DNA from: Holtermannia corniformis
Lineage: Eukaryota; Basidiomycota; Tremellomycetes; Holtermanniales
Assembly: GCA_001599935.1 (NCBI GenBank)
Contig: BCIJ01000031.1
Span: 106,678 to 170,677 of the forward strand
Direction of reading: 5' to 3'
Length of the DNA stretch: 64,000 bases
This document shows positions 21,493-33,225 of this stretch, one piece after another. The notes below the pieces were generated by a model. The model ran no database searches. It was not told the DNA's origin and saw only the letters and a list, made by a program, of their open reading frames with translations. The position numbers were made by a program, and so were the translations under genes. Position 1 is the first letter of the stretch. Each line of letters opens with the position of its first letter.

Positions 21493-22543
21493 GACTGTTG
21501 GGGTGAAGGAAGAAAGGAGTGAGAGCTCGGCGGTGCCGGGCGGGCGGGTGATAACGCGCGAGGCGGTGGAGGTTAGGTTTGGCGCGGGCGGCACGGTAGA
21601 TGTTGGACGTGACGGGATTCAGAAGGGAACCAATCAGGATCAGCCAATGGTGACGAGTGCCACTGTGGCAGTTGCCAGATCGGGCAAGGCGCAGTTGGCA
21701 CCGCGAGCGCAGCCAGCCAGACTCTGCTACCGCTCCCGCCGCAGGCTCGCAGCGCGTAGTAGTTGTGCGCGCTCGCTACAGCTCCGGGGCCCGGTCAGGA
21801 GATGACGGCCGGCCACCGAAAACGGTCAGAAGGGGGAGGCTAGGTCAGCTGTGTTCGTTTGCACACAATCTCCGATACCGTACGGGCTGATATTCATCAC
21901 GTTGCAATCACCGAAGTACCTGTGCTTGATGAGCCCAGAAGGCTTCTCAGACCTCGAGGCTTGCTGCGGATAAGAGGAAGGCGATGCTTCTGGCGCGTTC
22001 TGTTTTCAGGCCATTCATTTCTTATATCGCCTAGCACTGAAGCACCGTATCATCCATGTGAAAGGAACACGAGTTTGCAGTGCGGCAGGCTACACTGGAT
22101 TGGCTGGTGCGACGAACGTTGGCTGCACCTTGTAGGGCTGGCCCTATGGTATGTATGTAGGTACAGTAGGCGACTAGGTCCCGTTGGCAAAGTAAATCAG
22201 TCGCGAGGATGATTTGGAGGCTGGGCGATCGCTGATGATCACGGGCAATTGATATGGTGATAGAGGTAATCAGTATGTATTAGGCAAGACAAGAGCGGCG
22301 AGATGCTCTCGAGAGATTGGGTAGCCTTTGTTTAGAACCTATGATCAAAGCTCTCAAAGACTCGAGGGGCCACTGCTCGCGGCCAAACCCCGTGGCTCCC
22401 AACCCCTCACCAACCCCTCGGCATCCGCTTCCCGTAACGACTCTCCCCTCTTTCCCTCAACTCATCCCCCAGCACGAGTTACTTGCCTGCACTGTTCTTA
22501 CTTCCAACCAACTTCTCGTGAATGACTCTGCCTCTCTATCGCC
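21493..22543. other. Divergent intergenic region
   Basis: About 1 kb between the GPI-protein gene (-) and the trypsin-like gene (+). Pyrimidine-rich from about 22380 to 22540, just upstream of the trypsin-like gene. No convincing ORF, tRNA or terminal inverted repeat seen. Confidence 0.45.
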
Positions 22544-24801
22544 ATGGATCCCCAATACCGCAACAAGAGTCAGTTGTTTCTCCCCTCGTTCTCTCCTCGT
22601 TATGCGTGCTGAATCGTTTCTTCCTTACTAGAAATCATCGAACTCACCGAGCAAGAGCTGACCACCTTCGGCTTTTTGGGCCCCAGTGAATTGCTCTCGT
22701 CATTGCACACACGGATTCATCTCGCTCACTCATGATTGTCCGTCCGCTTCGTAGATGCTCTCGTAGGGATTAAGAATCTTGTCGAGCAAATCAGGGCAGA
22801 CCCGGGAAATCTTGGCAGTAAGTCCTTTTCCGCCTCCATTTGCCTCCCCCTTGCCTCTCCGTCTGCTGTTCTTTCTTGGTTGTGCGATTATCAGTTCCCG
22901 CGTGCTCACATTCATTTCAGACGTCAACTGCTTCCAGGTCGAGCTTTTGAGGAGCGAGTCCGACTACAAAGCTTCCGCTCAAGGAGCTTCGCAGGCCTCT
23001 CCTGCGTCTCCCACGTCTCCGACCTTTCCAGGCTCCCCCGTCCTGAGGGACACCGACACCCTCTTCACGCGGCTGAGTGCCAGCTCGTCTGCCACGACCG
23101 GCGTCGCTCCCGACCTGATCTCCGAGTACGAGACCAACTTCTACTACCACGGCCTCTCGGCGGACCCTCCGAAGCTCATGTGGCGCTCTGACTTCGACAC
23201 CAACCCCTTCCCCCTGCCGAAAGTCGGAGAACGCTTCTTCAAGCCCTACCGCAAGACTGCCTTCGGGATCTTCAACACGCGTCTCAACAAAGTCTGGGTC
23301 TCTACCGTCGCTCCTGATATCCTTGCGTTGTTGAAGACTCACGGTATCAAGCACTCGGCGCTGAAGACTGCCCGCTTCTTGACCGTCAACGAGGACACTG
23401 GGACGGAGTCGTGGGGTCCCTCCACCATTTGGATAGCCGTTCATCCTAACACCACCAAGGCCGCAGCCGTTCGCGACGTCACCCCAGAGATCCTCCGAGT
23501 CCTCAACGACGCCCAGGTCTACGGTGTTGTCGTAGAGTGGTACGAGGGAGCTGTCGAGAGCCTAGTCGGGCCCCCTCTGATGCCCATCGCGGACAACTCC
23601 GACCCCACCTTCGGCCTCAGCCATCCCGTCAACGTTGGCCTCGGTATCCCAATCGCTAGAGCATCCGATGATGCGCAGGGGACCGTCACTCTGCTGTTCC
23701 GCGAGGTCCAAACCAAGGACGGCACGCTCAGTGACAGGATCCTCGCCCTCACCAACAAGCACGTCGCCACCCTTGACACCGCCACCGACTACAACTTCGA
23801 CCCTGCCAACCCTGCCAGCATCCTCGTCTGCGGTGAACGCCGCTTCGATCGTGTTCACAAGGAGATCAAAGAGGCTCTCAACACAGGTCTCCGCGACACC
23901 GCTCGTCTTGCGGGAGAGCTCAAGGACTTGAAGACCAAGCAAAGCGTGCAGGCGAAGAGAGCCATGCAACGGAAGCAGGCCGACCTGGACCGCCAGCACG
24001 AAGACAACGAGATTCGACAGGAGCTCTTCGACGTGGTTGACGGACCGTGGAAGCTGGTCGGCAACCGCGAGTTTGCCACCGTCCACTGGGCTCCCCACAT
24101 CTCTGTCACTGTTCCTGGCTGCCCTTATACACGTGACATAGCAACCTTGGCTGTCGACGAGGCGAAGCTCGAGCACTTTAACGGCAACATTGTCGATCTT
24201 GGTACGTTTGTCGATTCTCTCCATATTCCTCCTTGGCCCCCTTTCTCTCTGTCTCTCTCTTCGTATCGAGTTCCATTTACTGACCAATCGTTTCCACTCT
24301 GCAGGTAACCAGTTTACCGTCAGTCAACTCGAAGACATGTTTTGGCCGACCACTGCCATTTGTGAGGGCAGAACCATCCCAGCCGATCTCCAGCTCCCCA
24401 TCCACTCTGTTCTCCCCCGCCGTCTCGTCATGGACCCCGACACCAAAGACAAGAACGGGGAACCACTCTACATCGTCGCCAAGTACGGCAACACCACCAA
24501 GCTCACGTTGGGCAACTACTCGGGCATGGACGCCTATGTTTGTACCGAGTCCGGAGTCGAGTCCCGCGAGTGCGTCATCTACAATGGCAAGGGCGCTGGC
24601 GACTTCTCGGCCAAGGGAGACTCGGGATCTCTCATCTTCAAGGGCGACGGTGTCGGTGTCGCCATGGTCCACTCGGGCATGCCTCGACGCACGCATAGCC
24701 ATGTCACGTACGCTACGCCCCTTTGGTGCGTGTTCAAGCTGGTCCTCGAAGAGTACCCACATGCCGATTTCTACGGCATGACGTATACCATCGAAGATTG
24801 A
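22544..24801 (+). CDS. Trypsin-like (chymotrypsin-fold) protein of unknown role, possibly acquired
   Basis: The protein starts MDPQYRNKKIIELTEQELTT. Exons join through ALVGIKNLVEQIRADPGNLG and VNCFQVELLRSESDY to a long exon holding ISEYETNFYYHGLSADPP, VGERFFKPYRKTAFGIFNTR and then DRILALTNKHVATLDTATDY. The last exon has NGKGAGDFSAKGDSGSLIFK and VAMVHSG, and ends PHADFYGMTYTIED. NKHVA and GDSGS sit where the catalytic His and Ser of a trypsin fold belong. A coiled Lys/Gln/Arg segment (KQADLDRQHEDNEIRQE) separates them. About 640 residues, no signal peptide. Its four introns (about 66-105 nt, Pyr-rich, mostly lacking CTGAC) differ from the roughly 45-nt introns of its neighbours. Substrate unknown; it resembles, from memory, a poorly characterised protein family of mushroom-forming fungi. 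Confidence 0.75.
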
Positions 24802-24951
24802 GCGGCAAACCCATCCAAGCTTCGTCGTCGTCGCCATCGCCGTCGTTGTACGATTGGTGTCTCCCGTCTCGTTTTGTTGCTATCTCCCACACCCCCCTGC
24901 CTCGCACAACCCCTACTCCAATGACCATGTGAACCGTTATTACGTCTTTGA

Positions 24952-24957
24952 AATAAA
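24952..24957 (+). terminator. Poly(A) signal AATAAA after the trypsin-like gene
   Basis: Canonical AATAAA 150 nt beyond the stop at 24801, in a relatively AT-richer stretch. Most other genes here lack such a clear hexamer. Confidence 0.5.
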
Positions 24958-25613
24958 CATCATACGTTGTTGCCTGCATACTATGCCGAGTGTCGAGTGT
25001 TCGCGACGAACTTTGTACACGCCATGAACTTGGCGTTGAAACCCTTCAATCTGCATGCGTAAATAAGCAACGATCTAGTTGTTTCGTTGTGAAAGTCGAT
25101 ACAGAACTGTAGCAAAATGCAACAGCTGATCAGAGCGTACTCTGCGAAATACGCTCCAGGTCAATTCCAAATTAAAGTCATCACTAAGCAACGGGGGACA
25201 AGAGGTTGTTGAATGCTCGCCCGTGGGTTGGCTGCAGTACTTGGCCCAAGCCTAGCCTGCAGCGCCATCTCGTTGGCCAAGACTAAACCTGTCGTCACTG
25301 CCATAGAATGTCGGGGAGGCACAGGTCGCTGGGTTGGTCTTCGATGGTGGAAGGGCACTTGTGTTACATAGGAGTGTAATAATTCGGCGCCACTACTGGA
25401 GAGCGACGTCGCACGCTCTCGCACCCGTCTGCGCAGTCGTCCGAGCTCGATAGTGTCGATCCCAGACGGTGAGCTCGACACGCATGCATGCCCTTGGCCC
25501 GACCGCCCCGGTCCCGGAAGCTGTTTGGGTGCCACGCGGCCTGAGCTCGGCCTTCGGAACCAAAAGTACAATCAACCATTGCAGTATCATTGGAAAGATC
25601 GACCGCAGCAGTC
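24958..25613. other. Intergenic region before the F-box gene
   Basis: About 650 bp. The first 200 bp is less GC-rich than average. Open frames on the minus strand (e.g. 25161-25571) show no recognisable features. I see no gene. Confidence 0.4.
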
Positions 25614-27987
25614 ATGGGCACTGGCTGCAGCAACCGTGGCAGTCGCGCCCCATCGCTCGCCTCGCTCCCCGCCAACGTCCTCGCCCGGATCGCACAGCTT
25701 GTCGTGCTTCGCTCCCCGACCGACTACCACCCGCGCGACCTTGGGTCGCTCCTGCTCACCTGCAAGTCGATCCACTTGGCCCTCTGCTTCGATGCGAACC
25801 CTCAACTGTACAATGACCTGTACAGGGCAACATTCGATACCAAAGCTCTCGATCGGCGCTATACCTGGCTCATGGCCAACCTAGCCATGGTCAGGAACCT
25901 CAACCCGATCTTGGCCGAGTTGATGCGCGATCCAAAGCACATGGCGTACGAGTATCCAAGGCTCTGGGCGCTCGCGACGAGGATGAAGGCCGTCGTTACG
26001 ACGGGCGCTGCAACGGTCGAAGGCGTCGTGACGGATGACGACCATTTGCCCGACATGTGGCAGCTCTGGTTCTTGATCACTGAGAATGGTCAGTCCTCCC
26101 TATTCCGCTCATCCGCTTCTGCAAGCCTGTACCGATAGCGGGCGCTCATACTACCCCAGACGGCCGCAACATCCACTTCCTCACGCACTACTGCCATCTC
26201 GGGACATATATTGGAGTCATCTACCGAACCGATTTCATCTCGCGCCTGCTGGAACCCGGGTATCCGCAAGCGACGACTCGGAACGCGCTCCAAGTCTGGG
26301 TCGCCATCTTTGCGTTTGCCGGTGTGTCCTCGGCAGACTGATGGGAACGCGACGGGCCGCTGACGCAGACAGACATGACGGGAGAGGAGGGGATTTCAGC
26401 ATTGGATGAAAAGGTGTTTGCGCTTCGCCCGTTTGTGTTTGGCACCCATCAGGTCGGTCTTGCCGCGGTTGCAACTAGGACGGCAGCTGATCGGACAGTA
26501 CGACGTGACGTATGCGCCGTGGAGTTATCGGACGTTGCCAATCTCGGAAGAAGAGGCCCAGGTTGCGCGTGCGGCGACGCCTGCGAGCCCGTTCGCAGCC
26601 GATCTGTCGACGACGTCGAAAGGTGTCAATGTACTGCGCTTTGGGACGCATTGGCACCTTGTTCCACCGTGAGTGCTCGTCTAACCTCGACGCAGCACCG
26701 GCTGACCCGATCCAGCCATTTCGTCACCGGGTGCTACATCATCTTCATGCGCCTGCTCGAACGCCAACCGACGTTTCTCGGCTCGCACGATCAACGCGCG
26801 TCCGCCTCGTTCCGTCCCATCGGGTCCGACCCGCACGCGCCCGCACCGGGTCTGTTTCACTCGCCAGCGTGGCGGCCGGACCAGACCCCCTCCCACGTCC
26901 ACGATCTCGAACACAAGCGCATCTTCACCTGTCTCGACCCCACACGCTCCCACGGCCTGCCTACACTCGCCATGCGCGGTCTGCTTCAAGGCTTCTGGCG
27001 CGGCAAGTTCATCTTTATGGACTTTGAAGCGTATCGGACCATGCTGGCGGGCGACATGCGCTCAATGTACAGCGCGGGCTACGCACAGCAGATCTTGGAG
27101 CTCGAGTGCCAAGAGATTGTCGTCAAGATCCGAGAGGAGCACATCGGAGGCACGGGCAGTCCGTTGCATGCTGGGTTCGTGCCGGAGGGCGAGACCGAGG
27201 TTGAGGGGCATTATCATGTGTGCCAGGATGAGAACGCGCCAGATGAACCGGGCTGGACCAAGGAGATTTTACTGTTTGGAGTGGTGAGGTTTCTAGCGTA
27301 TCAACTCTGACGCTTGCCAGCCCGCTGATGCATCCATGCAGGGCCGAACCTCTTGGGGATGGTTCAAAATGAAGGGCCGGGTGAGAGCTTGGGACGGCTT
27401 GGTCCATGTCATGATGGAGTATCTTGTACGTCACTCTCTTGCTTCTCTCATCCGGGTGCTGACGCCACCAGCCGGGCGTCACGACGCTCCCGCGCTGGAT
27501 CTGGCGAGGCTACATTCAATCCGGCGGCATGTTTGTCGCTCGCTGGCGGGACGGTATCACTGCAGAAAATCTCAGAGGTCAGTCTCCCCTTTGGCCGTCG
27601 GATGTCTCATGGCTGACGCTTGTAGGGTTTGAAGGGCCATGGTGCATGCTACGAGCCGGCGATCCTCTCTACCCGTCTGATCACCCGACGTCTTTGGCCG
27701 AATCAAGAGGGCTGCAAGGCAGCTATGTGGGCTCTGATGGTCCTGCGCCCATCGTGTACGACGTCTTTGGCAACGCGTTGCACTTTGGGGCTGGCGGCGG
27801 CGGCTGCGAAGCCAGCGCAGAGGCTGCAGACGCCGTGCGCGATCCGATCCACGCGCAACTGCAACGAATCCATGATGGCCTCACGAACGGTACCACGGCG
27901 ACTGCAGAAGCCGAGGCTGTGCATAAGAGCAAGCGCAAGCGCGAGGCAGCGGAGCAGGAGCAGTTGGTTGATAGACGCAAGATGTGA
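25614..27987 (+). CDS. F-box protein
   Basis: A substrate adaptor of an SCF ubiquitin ligase by family inference. The N-terminus MGTGCSNRG is followed by an F-box-like helix set (LASLPANVLARIAQLVVLRS, LGSLLLTCKSIHLALCF). Further exons carry MWQLWFLITEN, IHFLTHYCHLGTYIGVIYR, ALDEKVFALRPFVFGTHQ, VTYAPWSYRTLPISEEE, VTGCYIIFMRLLERQPTFLG, RGLLQGFWRGKFIFMDFEAY, ELECQEIVVKIREEH and then TSWGWFKMKGRVRAWDGLVH, IWRGYIQSGGMFVARWRD and FEGPWCMLRAG. The GRVR.WDGL and GY...FVARWRD blocks recur in a fungal F-box family. About eight short introns. The C-terminus is a basic tail (HKSKRKREAAEQEQ). About 670 residues. MGTGC could be an N-myristoylation site after Met removal (inference). Substrate unknown. Confidence 0.78.
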
Positions 27988-28057
27988 AACCTGTGGGAAA
28001 GTGACGCGGTGCTGGTGATGAGCTGCTGTTGGATGGACCAGCGACCACTACTGTACC

Positions 28058-31000
28058 ATGGGCGAGGACTCGGAACGGCGGCGACAGCGCTCAACGTCGC
28101 CTTTGCGGCACAACGAGTCGAAACACTCTGATCGCAAGGACCGCGAGCACAAGTACAAGCGGAGAGAGCGGTCCGAGGAGGCAGACGAGCCCAAGTCAAA
28201 GCACTACCGTAGTCGGGACCGCGAGACGGAGCGTGAGCGTGAGGAGAGAAAGAAGGACAAGAAGGGAAAGAAGGCGCACAAGGAGCACAAACGGGACAAG
28301 AAGCGCCGTGACGAGGGACTCGAGATTGTCGATGATGACGACAATGGCGATGTCTGGGTCGAAAAGGATATCGATACGACGGTGCGTCTGACCGGACGGT
28401 TGCTTGCAGCAGCTCACTGAGGCTTGTCAAGACTGCAACATCCAATATCCCGACGGCCCTCTCGCTTCCTCTCACGTCCAACCCTTCGAACCCACCTGGA
28501 AAGCCTTCGCTCCCGCCAGCGACCGCAGCCGGCACGAGCGAGAGCAAACGATCAGCATGGATGCTCGAGCCGACAGAGTCTCGTTCCGTCACGGTCCCTA
28601 CTGATCGCGATGGTCCCCCTCGGCACCTTGATGACGATGCTGGCTTGACGGACGGGTACGGCGATGAACAGGGCGCTCGGCGCACGCTCGGGGGTGGAGT
28701 TGATTTCTTCTCCAACCTTGGCACCGAGAGGAAGAAGAAGGACCCGAACGAACGCAAACCGAACCCAGAAAAGGTAGGTGAAAATCTAGAGAAACTAAAC
28801 GGGGCTGACCTGCCGTAGTTGCAGATCCACCGGAATGAGCTCAACACGCAGCTCAAGGAGGGCAAGACGGTCGAAGAGTACGTTGCTACGGGTGAGCTGG
28901 CAACATGAACTGCGTGGCCATCACTGATGCAAGCTGGACAGAACGCAAGGCAGTTCCGGGCGGTCCTGGCCACCAATGGCGGATGATGAAGCTCCGTCGA
29001 CTGTATGAAGAAGTAGAAGAGCAGTGAGTCGACGTGTCTTTCTACTGACTTGGCGCTGAGCGCTCTCACAGAGGCCGCACGGTCGAAGAAGTCGCACTCG
29101 AGCGCTATGGCAGCATGCAAGACTTCAACGACGCTCTCGAGGAACGCCGTGTCCTTGATGAGCGCGAGCAACGGCGGTCATCCAAGCGCGCCAGCAGTGG
29201 CTTTGGGACTGATACTTCTGCACCTGGCAGCAGTGGGATGCGTACGCCCGATGCCGCCGGCGCTCGTCGTTTCGTCTTCAACTCGGGCGATGACACTCGT
29301 TCGGCTGGTCGGGCGGGCTTCCGGCGACCTGGCGAGGACTCGAACGCAGGCACACCGGTCGGGAGGATCGAACAGCTCAAGAGGACGCTTAGCAGTGCTT
29401 CCACCCCCGGCAGTGGTTCCCCGGCGGGCATCGGGCGGACCACAGCATTGCGGCCGACCGACTCGAAACCGCAAACGCCGATCCCGAGTGTATTCGCCCC
29501 GCGGTCGGCTGCAGCTACGGCCGCTGCTTCCGCTGCTGCGAACTCGGATCTAACTGTATCCAACCCGGTGCTGTCCATTAGCGAATTGAACAAGATGCAA
29601 GCCAGCGTGCTTCGGGCCAAGCTCATGGACGACCCGGACGCTGACAAGCTAGAAGAGGAGTATGAGCGCGAACGCGAGCGAGCCGAGGCTGGTGGCGGTG
29701 GTGATCAGGGCACCGGTCTGTGGGCTGGCAATGCAGGCGGGGTGCAAGGCCAGATGGGCCGCGAGGCAGTCGAAGGCGGTGGCCGCCGGGTACAAGTGCA
29801 GATGCTGCCGACGCTCGATGGCCACGGCAAGCTGTATGACGTTGGCACGGGCCAAGGTGGTGACGAGGAGCGCCTGCTGCCTGGCAACAGGCGCAAGAAG
29901 CAACCAAAGGTGCGGTATCGTGATCAGCGTGATCTCATACTGACGCCGGTAGTTCGAAACGCGCGACCGGCAAGGTCAGCTACTGCGCGTCAACGCCGAC
30001 GACGATACAACGTCGCTCGGTGACCTCGTTCGCCAAGAGCGCTTCGGTGCGGGCGCACAGGATCAAAAGGACATGGACTTTGAGATGGCGTCGGCGATTG
30101 CTGCCGATGGCAAGTTTGACAATAACCTCGACTATATCGACGACAATGCCGAGCGGTTGGCACGCAAAAAGATGAAGACGGATGCGATGAAGCGCGCGTT
30201 TGCTGTGAATGGTATGTCCAAATCGTATAGGGCTTGGCTGACGATGTAGACTACGCACGGACCAAGAAGGCGCTTGATGCTTGCCCATTCTGCTACCAAG
30301 ACGACCTGCCGCCGCGAGCCGCTATCGTTGCGCTTGGCCGCCGAACCTACCTCTCGTGCACGCAGACCGAGGAGCTCGTTGACGGGCACTGCTATATCGT
30401 GCCGCTGCAGCATCATCTCAGCACTTTGGAGATGGAGGACGACGACTGGGACGAAGTCAGGGTGAGTGACCATTGCAGCCGTCGAGACTGTGCTGATCGG
30501 CCTAGAACTTTATGAAGTGCTTGATGCGCATGTTTGCGCAGGAGAACAAGGGTGTCGTCTTCTTCGAGACGTGCTTGTCGTTCAAGCAGCAAAAGCACAC
30601 GTACATCGAGGCGATCCCGTTGCCGCTCAATCACTTTCACGACGCGCCAGCGTACTTTAGAGTACGTTGGGCCCTCATTGCTTGATCCCACTGACGACTG
30701 CAGGAATCCATCCTCGCATCCGAGACCGAATGGTCGCAGCACAAGAAGCTGATTGACTTTTCCACGCGCCCCGGTGGCTTCCGCCGTAGCATGGTGCCCA
30801 ACCTGCCGTACTTTATGGTCCAATTCGACTATCGAGGCGAGCGCGGGTACGGCCATGTCATCGAGGGCCTCGGGGATGCCCCGGGCAGAGGGCTCGGTGA
30901 CGACAACGAAGGCGCCGTGGATGAAGGCGACAATGGCGGCGGTGAATTCCCTCGGTAAGTCGCCCGCGGCTATGCTCGCGACCGACGGCCGATGCTGACC

Positions 31001-31181
31001 GGGTCTACCGGCTGCAAATAGCCATTTCGCCACAGAGATTATCGGCAACATGCTTGGGCTCGAGCCGCGCAAGTGGCGCAAGCCGCAGCGGATGGATCCG
31101 TCGGGGAATTTTGTGCGCGCGCAAAAGCTTGGCACTGCGTTCCAACCGTTCAACTGGACGTTGGAGTTGCACGAACAGTAG
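28058..31181 (+). CDS. CWF19: CWF19/CwfJ-family splicing factor
   Basis: CWF19-like proteins associate with late spliceosomes and link to lariat debranching. The N-terminus is Arg/Lys/Asp/Glu-rich (KDKKGKKAHKEHKRDKKRRD), then KRSAWMLEP and GGGVDFFSNLGTERKK. Family blocks follow: KAVPGGPGHQWRMMKLRRLY, RTVEEVALERYGSMQDFNDA, a Ser/Ala-rich insert, ISELNKMQASVLRAKLM, SLGDLVRQERFG and DMDFEMASAIAADGKF with NLDYIDDNAE. The CwfJ C1 domain is KKALDACPFCYQDD with LPPRAAIVALGRRTYLSC and GHCYIVPLQHH; Cys-x2-Cys and His residues are present. The C2 domain includes VVFFETCLSFKQQKHTYIEA, FDYRGERGYGHVIE, IGNMLGLEPRKWRKP and FNWTLELHEQ. About eight short introns; about 920 residues. Confidence 0.93.
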
Positions 31182-31324
31182 ACTGCACAGGTGGATGCAT
31201 ATTCACGGTGGTGGCTGATATTGGTACAACAGGGATCCTTCTGGGATCCGGCAGGGCCTGGGAAAGCTACAGGGGGTGGCGATGGGCGAATGCAAACGAT
31301 GTGGAGAAAACGCGCGCGCCGAGT

Positions 31325-32201
31325 CTAGCGGGCGCCGCGTCCGGCCGGGCGGTCGTACGGCTTGTCCTTTTCGTACTTTGCCAGTCTTCGGCGGACTAAG
31401 AGGCACGAGGTCAGCGGGGCCCGTGGACCGGCGGCCGAGCGAAACCAACCTTCCATGAGTTCCCGACGGAGCTTTGCCGACTCGTCGACGGCCGCCTTGA
31501 TCTGAGCGTCCTTGGCAGCCAATGTGTGCTCTAGGCTATTGAGGTGTTCTATTCGGATCGAGTCAGCGATCGTCCGATTACAGCGCCACGCGCCAAGACT
31601 GACCTTTGCGCTTGGCCCGGAACGTCCTGGCGCTGATCCTGTTCCGGACGCGCTTGCGTTCCCGTGCGCTCAGGGCGCGGTACTGATCTGTTGGCATGCC
31701 CCAGATCATGCCGTCGCGTTCCATGCCCTCGTGCTCCTCCTCGTGCTCTTCGTGCTCGGAGTGGTCCGGTTCCGAGACGGGAACAGACGGTGGCGATGGC
31801 AGGTGGGATGATTCGGATGGTGAAGCCGATGGCGAGGGCGAAGACAGGTGCGGTGTCTCGTTCGACCATGTTCGTGAGAGCGGCAGGTTGGTCGCGGCCA
31901 CGGCGGGGNATTGTTGAAACGTGGCAAACGGTGCGGGCGTGAACAGGAGCGAAGGAGAGATGGAAGCGTCTTGGGGTTCGGCCTTGACAGAGTGACCTGC
32001 CGGGAGCAGCTCCTCGGTCGGAAGGAAGAGTGGGTAGTCTTGCGCGTTGCCTGATGCGTCCCAAGACTGCCACGGAGGTGCGGGCTGAGCAATCGCTGGG
32101 AAAGGGTAGCTGGCCCCGGCGGCCGTGGCAGAAAGGAAGGCCGTCCACGGCGTCAACAGCCCGCCGTCGTCTGATCCGCTTGCACAGCTATAAGTCTGCA
32201 T
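31325..32201 (-). CDS. bZIP transcription factor
   Basis: The start is MQTYSCASGSDDGGLLTPW. The N-terminal half is Ser/Pro-rich and then acidic (PDHSEHEEHEEEHEGMERDG). The basic region is RERKRVRNRISARTFRAKRK, with the N-x7-R bZIP signature. A 55-nt intron splits it from the zipper HLNSLEHTLAAKDAQIKAAV with ESAKLRRELMEVRRRL. The C-terminus is a short basic tail ending RPAGRGAR. About 256 residues, two introns. The base at 31909 is an N, within a Gln/Ala patch; the frame holds if it is one base. DNA-binding nuclear regulator; target unknown. The RISART variant of the basic region is not of the Yap AQ type. Confidence 0.88.
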
Positions 32202-33225
32202 CGTCGTCGTCGAGGATCACTGTCCAAGAGCCGGGCTTCTTATGGCCTGCAAGGTATTTTCGGCAGGACCCGGTCAGCACGGGTGGAGGTTTGCCGTGTG
32301 GAGGTCGCGAGATCGTTGAGATTTTCGAGTGGGTGCGCAAAGGCCGGGTTGAATGCCCGTGTTATGTAGACGATGGGAAACGTCTGATGGTGCGGTCAGC
32401 GGCGGGTCGTGTATGGCATCTCTTTCATAGGCCGTGGGCATCGGCGGGCGGGTTGGTCGCTGGCCGCCACGCGAACACGCCACGGCCGAAGATGACTCAC
32501 CGAGCGGGTCGTGCGTAAGCGCCCGGCGCGCGGTCAGCGAGGTGCAGTCCGTTGGTTCTCACTCTGCGCTGGGCTGGCGGCGACGAGTCCGGGCGGGTAC
32601 GAGGCGCGTCGTGTTAAGTAGCCGAGTGGGCTGCGAGACGAAAAGGCAGTCGAACCGGGAGCCGAGACGATCAAAGTGTGGGCAATCAGTCAGCCATGCG
32701 GTTGCTGACTGGGCTTTGTACTCTGGCTGACTCACTCGCACCACGGGCCATGCGACGAGCGCCAGTGCCCGAGCCTCCTTTCGGTCATCGGGCACGGTTA
32801 CACTGCCCGCCCGCCGCTCACCGCGCACAAGGAAACACCGCAATCGAGCGACAACCGACACTAGCACTCGCTCGGCGCACAGCAGCGGCCACAGCGTCCC
32901 ATTGAGCACGGGCTCGTCGCCAACCTTGGTGCAGCGCTCTGCTCATAGACTGTCCGATCTCAGCGGAACGGAACCCGCACGGCAGCATGCTGGTCCCAAA
33001 AAGCCAAGAATGGCACGGTCACGGGCTTGCCGTATGCAGTAATCCGCGCTAACCTCCGCGCCAAGGCACAGCTCATCGTGCACTGCTAATCTCAAAGGCA
33101 GATCTCCCTCCACCGCCTCCATGAGGACGCCAATCGATACATTTGCTCTAGGTCCCGCGCACACTACTATGATACAAACTAAACAGGGAACAGCGTGCTC
33201 CTCTTGCGCCGATTATAGTCTCGTC
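32202..33225. other. Intergenic region between bZIP and histidine kinase genes
   Basis: About 1 kb holding the bZIP promoter and the 3' end of the kinase gene. A TAGCCGAGTGGG string near 32615 resembles a tRNA A box, but no folding tRNA could be built. Nothing else seen. Confidence 0.45.

Noticed and set aside
29105..29647. Minus-strand frame of 180 codons within CWF19
   Set aside because: Shadow of the Ser/Ala/Gly-rich insert of CWF19, with no independent features.
32600..32670. Possible tRNA gene (A-box-like TAGCCGAGTGGG and TCGAACC downstream)
   Set aside because: The B-box orientation is wrong for the A box and no acceptor or anticodon stem can be formed.
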